From contig JBFKFP010000109.1 of NCBI GenBank assembly GCA_041618535.1, positions 1-9,437 of the forward strand: a stretch of DNA of 9,437 nt. Direction: 5' to 3'. Of the stretch, positions 6,255-9,437 are shown in pieces (position 1 is the first letter of the stretch; every line of letters starts with the position of its first letter). Under the pieces are notes generated by a model, which had not been told where the DNA came from, made no database searches, and saw only the letters and a program-made list of their open reading frames with translations. The DNA is from SHLJ01 sp041618535 (GTDB lineage Bacteria > Bacteroidota > Bacteroidia > Flavobacteriales > Flavobacteriaceae). Position numbers and translations under genes: made by a program.

Positions 6255-7205
6255 TCAGCTCATATTCATCGTCTCCTCAACTGAATATCTGTCCTTGTTC
6301 CTCGAGCTTCGTAATATCAGTTCACCCAGGAATCCCGCAACAAAAAATTGGGTACCGATGATCATGGTAACCAGCGAGATAAAAAACTGGGGCCGCTCGG
6401 TGATCAATCGGCCCTGCGGGTCGATAAAAAGCTTGTCTACGCCAATGTAGGCGGCAAAACCAAATCCGATGAGAAACATAAGTGCACCAAGTGCACCAAA
6501 GAAATGCATGGGCCGTTTTCCGAATCGGGAAACGAACCAGATCGTGATGAGGTCTAAGAATCCATTTAGAAATCGTTCCATACCAAATTTCGTTTTTCCA
6601 TATTTTCTGGCCTGGTGTTTCACCACCTTTTCGCCAATATTCATAAATCCCTGGTTTTTAGCTAAAACCGGAATATACCGGTGCATCTCCCCATGAACAT
6701 CTATGGCTTTCACCACCTCGGCTCTGAAAGCTTTAAGTCCACAGTTAAAGTCATGCAGTTGCAACCCCGATGTTGCCCTGGCCGCCCAATTGAACAATTT
6801 GGAAGGCAGATTTTTCATCACTATGGAATCATAGCGTTTTTTCTTCCAGCCCGATACCAGGTCGAATCCTTCTTCCATGATCATCCGGTAGAGATCCGGA
6901 ATTTCTTCCGGATTGTCCTGCAGGTCAGCATCCATTGTGATTACTACCTGTCCGCGCGTTCTTTCAAAACCAGCGTGAAGAGCTTGCGATTTTCCAAAGT
7001 TTGTGTGAAATCGTATTCCCTTAATGTCCTGGTTCTGTGCGGAAAGCTGTTCGATCACCTTCCAGGATTCATCGGTAGAACCGTCGTCAACGAACAGGAT
7101 CTCATATGAAAAGCGATTGGATTGCATTACTTGTACAATCCAATCGCTTAATTCCTTTAATGACTCCTCTTCGTTGAGCAGCGGTATGACTACGGAGATA
7201 TCCAT
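6255..7205 (-). CDS. GT2 family glycosyltransferase, DPM1/ArnC-like, membrane-anchored
   Basis: A 316-residue enzyme that probably transfers a sugar from a nucleotide sugar to a polyprenyl phosphate at the cytoplasmic face of the inner membrane. The N-terminal GT-A domain shows the family start ISVVIPLLNEEESL (3-16), the nucleotide-binding FVDDGSTDES (38-47), and MDADLQDNPEEI (91-102) with the metal-binding DxD at 92-94. Two membrane helices follow at about 232-255 and 273-298, as in bacterial DPM1-like proteins (GtrB/ArnC group). The sugar and acceptor are not determinable. The frame opens upstream at a TTG (7256), but that would overlap the 3' end of the DUF4199 gene and add 17 non-family residues. 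ATG 7203-7205 starts exactly at the family N-terminus, 10 bp after the DUF4199 stop. Confidence 0.92.
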   Translation of the reverse strand: MDISVVIPLLNEEESLKELSDWIVQVMQSNRFSYEILFVDDGSTDESWKVIEQLSAQNQDIKGIRFHTNFGKSQALHAGFERTRGQVVITMDADLQDNPEEIPDLYRMIMEEGFDLVSGWKKKRYDSIVMKNLPSKLFNWAARATSGLQLHDFNCGLKAFRAEVVKAIDVHGEMHRYIPVLAKNQGFMNIGEKVVKHQARKYGKTKFGMERFLNGFLDLITIWFVSRFGKRPMHFFGALGALMFLIGFGFAAYIGVDKLFIDPQGRLITERPQFFISLVTMIIGTQFFVAGFLGELILRSSRNKDRYSVEETMNMS

Positions 7206-7215
7206 TAAGTATCTA

Positions 7216-7743
7216 TCAGTCCTGTTCAGGATTTTTCTTGACCACGGCTGCAGCAATCAATCCGAAGACTGAGTAAATGACCAGACTGATACCGAGACTT
7301 TTAACCCGGTTACCCACTGAAAAATTATCATCTTCCCTGGCCTTTGCAAGGGCCTCATTGATGGTTTCCTGAGGTGCGCCAAATCGTTCCATAGACTGTT
7401 TGGTTACGATCAGGATCTGTTCATTGAGTTCTTTGGCCGCATCGGGATCAACTATGTTAAAGATGATGTAACTCACTACGGTGGAAACCAAACTTCCTAT
7501 AAAAACAGTCAGGAAATACGATCCAAAGGCATCTTTAAAAGAAATGTAACCATTTTGAATCTGTCTTGATTTTGCCGAAGATATGATCCCTACAACAACT
7601 ATTAACAGGAACAGTCCTATACCGAACCACCATTTTACAAAAATTTCAAGATCGGTTGCATAAATGATCACGGTAATAAGGGATAGGGCAAGACCGAGAT
7701 AGAGCCCATAATTGAGGGCACTTGTTTTAACAGATTTGTCCAT
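7216..7743 (-). CDS. DUF4199 family membrane protein
   Basis: A 175-residue integral membrane protein with four predicted helices, near 9-28, 35-57, 72-97 and 147-168. A soluble stretch between helices 3 and 4 (about 99-146) is rich in charged residues and Gln. The layout and sequence (KTSALNYGLYLGLALSL at the start, GYISFKDAFGSYF at 65-77) match the Bacteroidota family DUF4199, whose function is unknown. It leads the minus-strand group and is followed after 10 bp by the GT2 gene, a pairing I recall as common in flavobacteria; a role linked to that enzyme is a guess. The frame opens at a TTG (7782), but that TTG is part of a TAnnTTTG promoter element. ATG 7741-7743 is therefore preferred. Confidence 0.87.
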   Translation of the reverse strand: MDKSVKTSALNYGLYLGLALSLITVIIYATDLEIFVKWWFGIGLFLLIVVVGIISSAKSRQIQNGYISFKDAFGSYFLTVFIGSLVSTVVSYIIFNIVDPDAAKELNEQILIVTKQSMERFGAPQETINEALAKAREDDNFSVGNRVKSLGISLVIYSVFGLIAAAVVKKNPEQD

Positions 7744-7779
7744 TATAAATGTGTTTAGGTTGTTTAATGCGTTAGTAAA

Positions 7780-7787
7780 CAAATATA
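7780..7787 (-). promoter_or_regulatory. Candidate -7 element for the DUF4199-GT2 transcript
   Basis: The minus strand reads TATATTTG, a full match to TAnnTTTG, 36 nt before the DUF4199 ATG. The -33 region is T-rich but lacks a clean TTG. It is divergent from the L31 promoter, with the two -7 elements 67 bp apart. Confidence 0.5.
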
Positions 7788-7832
7788 CTAAATCGTTACA
7801 TGGAAAAAGGGTTTAAAAAAAGAAATAAACTC

Positions 7833-7862
7833 TTGTTGAATAAGAAAAATTCTTTAAATTTG
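7833..7862 (+). promoter_or_regulatory. Promoter of the L31 gene
   Basis: TTG (7833-7835), 19 bp, then TAAATTTG (7855-7862) fully matches the Bacteroidota -33/-7 arrangement. Transcription would begin near 7868, about 22 nt before the ATG. An AAGG at 7877-7880, 9 nt before the ATG, may act as a weak ribosome site. Confidence 0.6.
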
Positions 7863-7889
7863 CAGCTCGAAAAACTAAGGTTAGTAATC

Positions 7890-8141
7890 ATGCAAAAAGG
7901 AATACATCCGGAAAATTACAGGCTAGTTGCTTTTAAGGATATGTCTAATGATGATGTCTTCATTACTAAGTCTACAGCTGAATCTAATGAGACAATTGAA
8001 GTTGATGGTGTTGAGTACCCATTGATCAAGATGGAGATATCCAGGACCTCTCACCCTTATTATACTGGGAAATCGAAGCTGGTTGATACAGCCGGGCGTA
8101 TCGATAAATTTAAAAACAAGTACGCCAAGTTCAAAAAGTAA
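7890..8141 (+). CDS. rpmE2: 50S ribosomal protein L31, type B
   Basis: An 83-residue component of the large ribosomal subunit. The family core is clear: an N-terminal MQKGIHPENY-RLVAFKDMS (1-19), the central DGVEYPLIKMEIS (39-51), and the signature SHPYYTGKSKLVDTAGRIDK (54-73) with a basic tail. There is no cysteine, so the zinc-binding form is excluded and this is the C-minus, type B paralogue. The frame is open from an ATG at 7800, but the extra 30 residues would be encoded across the promoter and do not belong to the family; ATG 7890 gives the standard N-terminus and length. It is divergent from DUF4199 and is followed 23 bp later by a strong terminator. Confidence 0.96.
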   Translation: MQKGIHPENYRLVAFKDMSNDDVFITKSTAESNETIEVDGVEYPLIKMEISRTSHPYYTGKSKLVDTAGRIDKFKNKYAKFKK

Positions 8142-8164
8142 AAGTTTTTTAAACTATATATCTC

Positions 8165-8200
8165 AAAGCCTTTCATCTATTGAAAGGCTTTTTTATTTTT
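8165..8200 (+). terminator. Intrinsic terminator after the L31 gene
   Basis: AAAGCCTTTCA (8165-8175) pairs perfectly with TGAAAGGCTTT (8181-8191) around loop TCTAT, followed by a T-rich tract to 8200. It is an 11-bp stem. The minus strand lacks a T-run, so it acts on plus transcripts only. The next gene begins 9-15 nt beyond it. Confidence 0.85.
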
Positions 8201-8215
8201 ACAAAAACCATGATC

Positions 8216-9397
8216 ATGAACTACATCCTGTTTGACGGACCGCATCGAAATAACTTATTGCCGTTTACCTTCACCAGGCCTGTAGCTGATATTCGCATTG
8301 GAATTCTGACCATCCGGCAAAAATGGGAGAGTTACCTGGGTTATACCATCACTTCAGTGACCGAAGACTATCTCTCCGACAAGTACCCTATGGTGGAATT
8401 CGAGGAAAATATCATGATCAATTCCTCCTATCTTCCCAATCCTGAATTGGTAGCACTGGTAAAGGGACTGGAGGAAAATGAAGCTGTTTTTTACGAAGAT
8501 GATGTAGTAGCCTTTTACGCGAAAGAATCGCAGGAGAATATCGACCTCAATTCTTATAATGCAATTGAATACGAGGGTACACCCTTGAAAATTGAGAGGA
8601 CCTGGGATCTTTTTGCAAAGAACGGGGACGCTATCAGGGAAGACTTTCATCTCATTACCGACGGGCGAAAGTCGCAACCTGTTCCCTCAACCGTCAACAC
8701 CATACAAGCTTCAGATATTTTTATTGAATCAGGTGCAAGTCTCGATTTTGTGACACTGAATGCCACCAACGGACCGATATATATAGGAAAGGATACGGAG
8801 ATCATGGAAGGCTCGGTGATCAGGGGCCCTTTTGCTCTGTGCGAAGGCGCTATTGTTAAACTTGGAGCGAAGATCTATGGTCCTACAACTGTTGGCCCCT
8901 ACTGCAAGATCGGTGGTGAAGTCAATAATTCCATTCTCTTCGGGTATTCCAATAAAGGGCATGATGGCTTCCTGGGCAACTCAGTTTTAGGCGAATGGTG
9001 TAACCTCGGGGCAGATACCAATACCTCGAACCTGAAGAACAACTATGCGGAGGTCCGTTTGTGGGATTATGAATCTGAGGGATTTGCCAAAACCGGGAGG
9101 CAATTTTGCGGCTTGATGATGGGTGACCATTCAAAATGCGGCATCAATACCATGTTTAATACCGGAACAGTGGTTGGTGTCTCCGCCAATATTTTTGGGA
9201 GCGGCTTCCCAAGAAATTTTATCCCCAGTTTCAGCTGGGGTGGGCATTCGGGATTTACAACCTACCTGCCTAAAAAGGTGTTCGCTACTGTTAAAGAAGT
9301 CATGAAACGCCGTGGAATGGATTTCGACCCCCACGATGAAGCTATTCTGAATCATGTGTTCGAAATAACGAAAAAATACAGGTCGCACTACGAATAA
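8216..9397 (+). CDS. Alternative GlmU-type sugar nucleotidyltransferase/acyltransferase
   Basis: The likely role is synthesis of UDP-GlcNAc or a related nucleotide sugar in the cytoplasm, for envelope polymers. The 393-residue protein has a divergent nucleotidyltransferase N-terminus (LFDGPHRNNLLPFTFTRP and GILTIRQKWE within residues 5-38). It then has a left-handed beta-helix of hexapeptide repeats from about 166 to 335 (for example IYIGKDTEIMEGSVI and GPTTVGPYCKIGG). The stretch 244-277 (NKGHDGFLGN, LGEWCNLGADTNTSNLKNNY) resembles the acetyltransferase part of GlmU. The classical GlmU loop LAAGxGTRM is missing, and the protein is shorter than the usual about 456 residues. Both fit the Bacteroidota alternative GlmU family (TIGR03991, from memory). 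ATG 8210 (adding Met-Ile) is an equally possible start. The longer frame from 8180 would begin inside the terminator loop. Which of the two reactions it performs is not shown by the sequence. Confidence 0.88.
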   Translation: MNYILFDGPHRNNLLPFTFTRPVADIRIGILTIRQKWESYLGYTITSVTEDYLSDKYPMVEFEENIMINSSYLPNPELVALVKGLEENEAVFYEDDVVAFYAKESQENIDLNSYNAIEYEGTPLKIERTWDLFAKNGDAIREDFHLITDGRKSQPVPSTVNTIQASDIFIESGASLDFVTLNATNGPIYIGKDTEIMEGSVIRGPFALCEGAIVKLGAKIYGPTTVGPYCKIGGEVNNSILFGYSNKGHDGFLGNSVLGEWCNLGADTNTSNLKNNYAEVRLWDYESEGFAKTGRQFCGLMMGDHSKCGINTMFNTGTVVGVSANIFGSGFPRNFIPSFSWGGHSGFTTYLPKKVFATVKEVMKRRGMDFDPHDEAILNHVFEITKKYRSHYE

Positions 9398-9405
9398 CTT
9401 CCTGC

Positions 9406-9427
9406 CCGGTTTAATACTGGTTTTCTT
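9406..9427 (+). terminator. Possible weak terminator after the GlmU-like gene
   Basis: CCGGT (9406-9410) can pair with ACTGG (9416-9420) around TTAAT, with one G-U pair, followed by TTTTCTT. The stem is only 5 bp, so it may be a chance structure; it lies in the right place, 9 bp past the stop. Confidence 0.3.
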
Positions 9428-9437
9428 GCCCTGTGAA

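Noticed and set aside
6681..7109. A 142-codon plus-strand open frame opposite the GT2 gene.
   Set aside because: It is antisense to the catalytic domain, has unlikely composition and no promoter or ribosome site.
7800..7889. A 30-residue N-terminal extension of L31 from the upstream ATG.
   Set aside because: It spans the -33/-7 promoter elements and L31 proteins start at the MQKGIHP position.
1..9437. Mobile element, defence system, CRISPR array, tRNA or biosynthetic cluster.
   Set aside because: No transposase, integrase, nuclease, repeat-spacer pattern, tRNA fold or specialised biosynthetic enzyme is visible. Nearly all sequence is accounted for by ordinary chromosomal genes.

Overview
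The window looks like a chromosomal segment of a member of Flavobacteriia (Bacteroidota, probably Flavobacteriaceae). The reasons are: promoter-like elements of the Bacteroidota type (TAnnTTTG with an upstream TTG); few strong Shine-Dalgarno sequences; a zinc-free type B ribosomal protein L31; an 'alternative GlmU'-type sugar nucleotidyltransferase; and a gene order (L31, DUF4199, GT2, phospho-sugar mutase, ABC exporter, ECF sigma) that fits what I remember of this family. Taxonomy is inferred from these features only. I see no mobile element, CRISPR array, tRNA or rRNA.

Layout. Bases 1-695 (+) are the 3' part of a YCF48/BNR-repeat beta-propeller gene, cut by the window edge. It converges on a three-gene minus-strand operon (2280 down to 723): an ECF sigma factor with a GTG start, a one-TM protein that is probably its anti-sigma factor, and a small secreted Spy/CpxP-like protein. 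A hairpin at 693-716 sits between the converging genes. Bases 2281-2564 form the largest gap. It holds a tandem 18-bp direct repeat with 21-bp period, a candidate plus-strand promoter and a strong plus-strand terminator. Together these suggest a small RNA gene of about 80 nt, divergent from the sigma operon.

Bases 2565-7743 are four minus-strand genes: a DUF4199 membrane protein, a DPM1/ArnC-like GT2 glycosyltransferase, a phospho-sugar mutase and an MsbA-type ABC exporter. DUF4199 and GT2 are 10 bp apart. The mutase and ABC genes abut with no gap. A 132-bp gap with a possible extra promoter separates the two pairs. The set suggests cell-envelope sugar/lipid metabolism: sugar-1-phosphate supply, transfer of a sugar to a lipid carrier, and export across the inner membrane. 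That linkage is inference.

Divergent from DUF4199, on the plus strand, are type B L31 (7890-8141), a strong intrinsic terminator, and the alternative GlmU-like gene (from 8216, or 8210). The latter starts only 9-15 nt after the terminator's T-run. It would make UDP-GlcNAc or a related nucleotide sugar for the envelope.

Most of the window is ordinary core chromosome. The least explained part is 2400-2566. Several start codons were moved inward from the longest open frame because the longer versions run through promoter-like sequence, overlap a neighbour, or add N-termini unlike the family.
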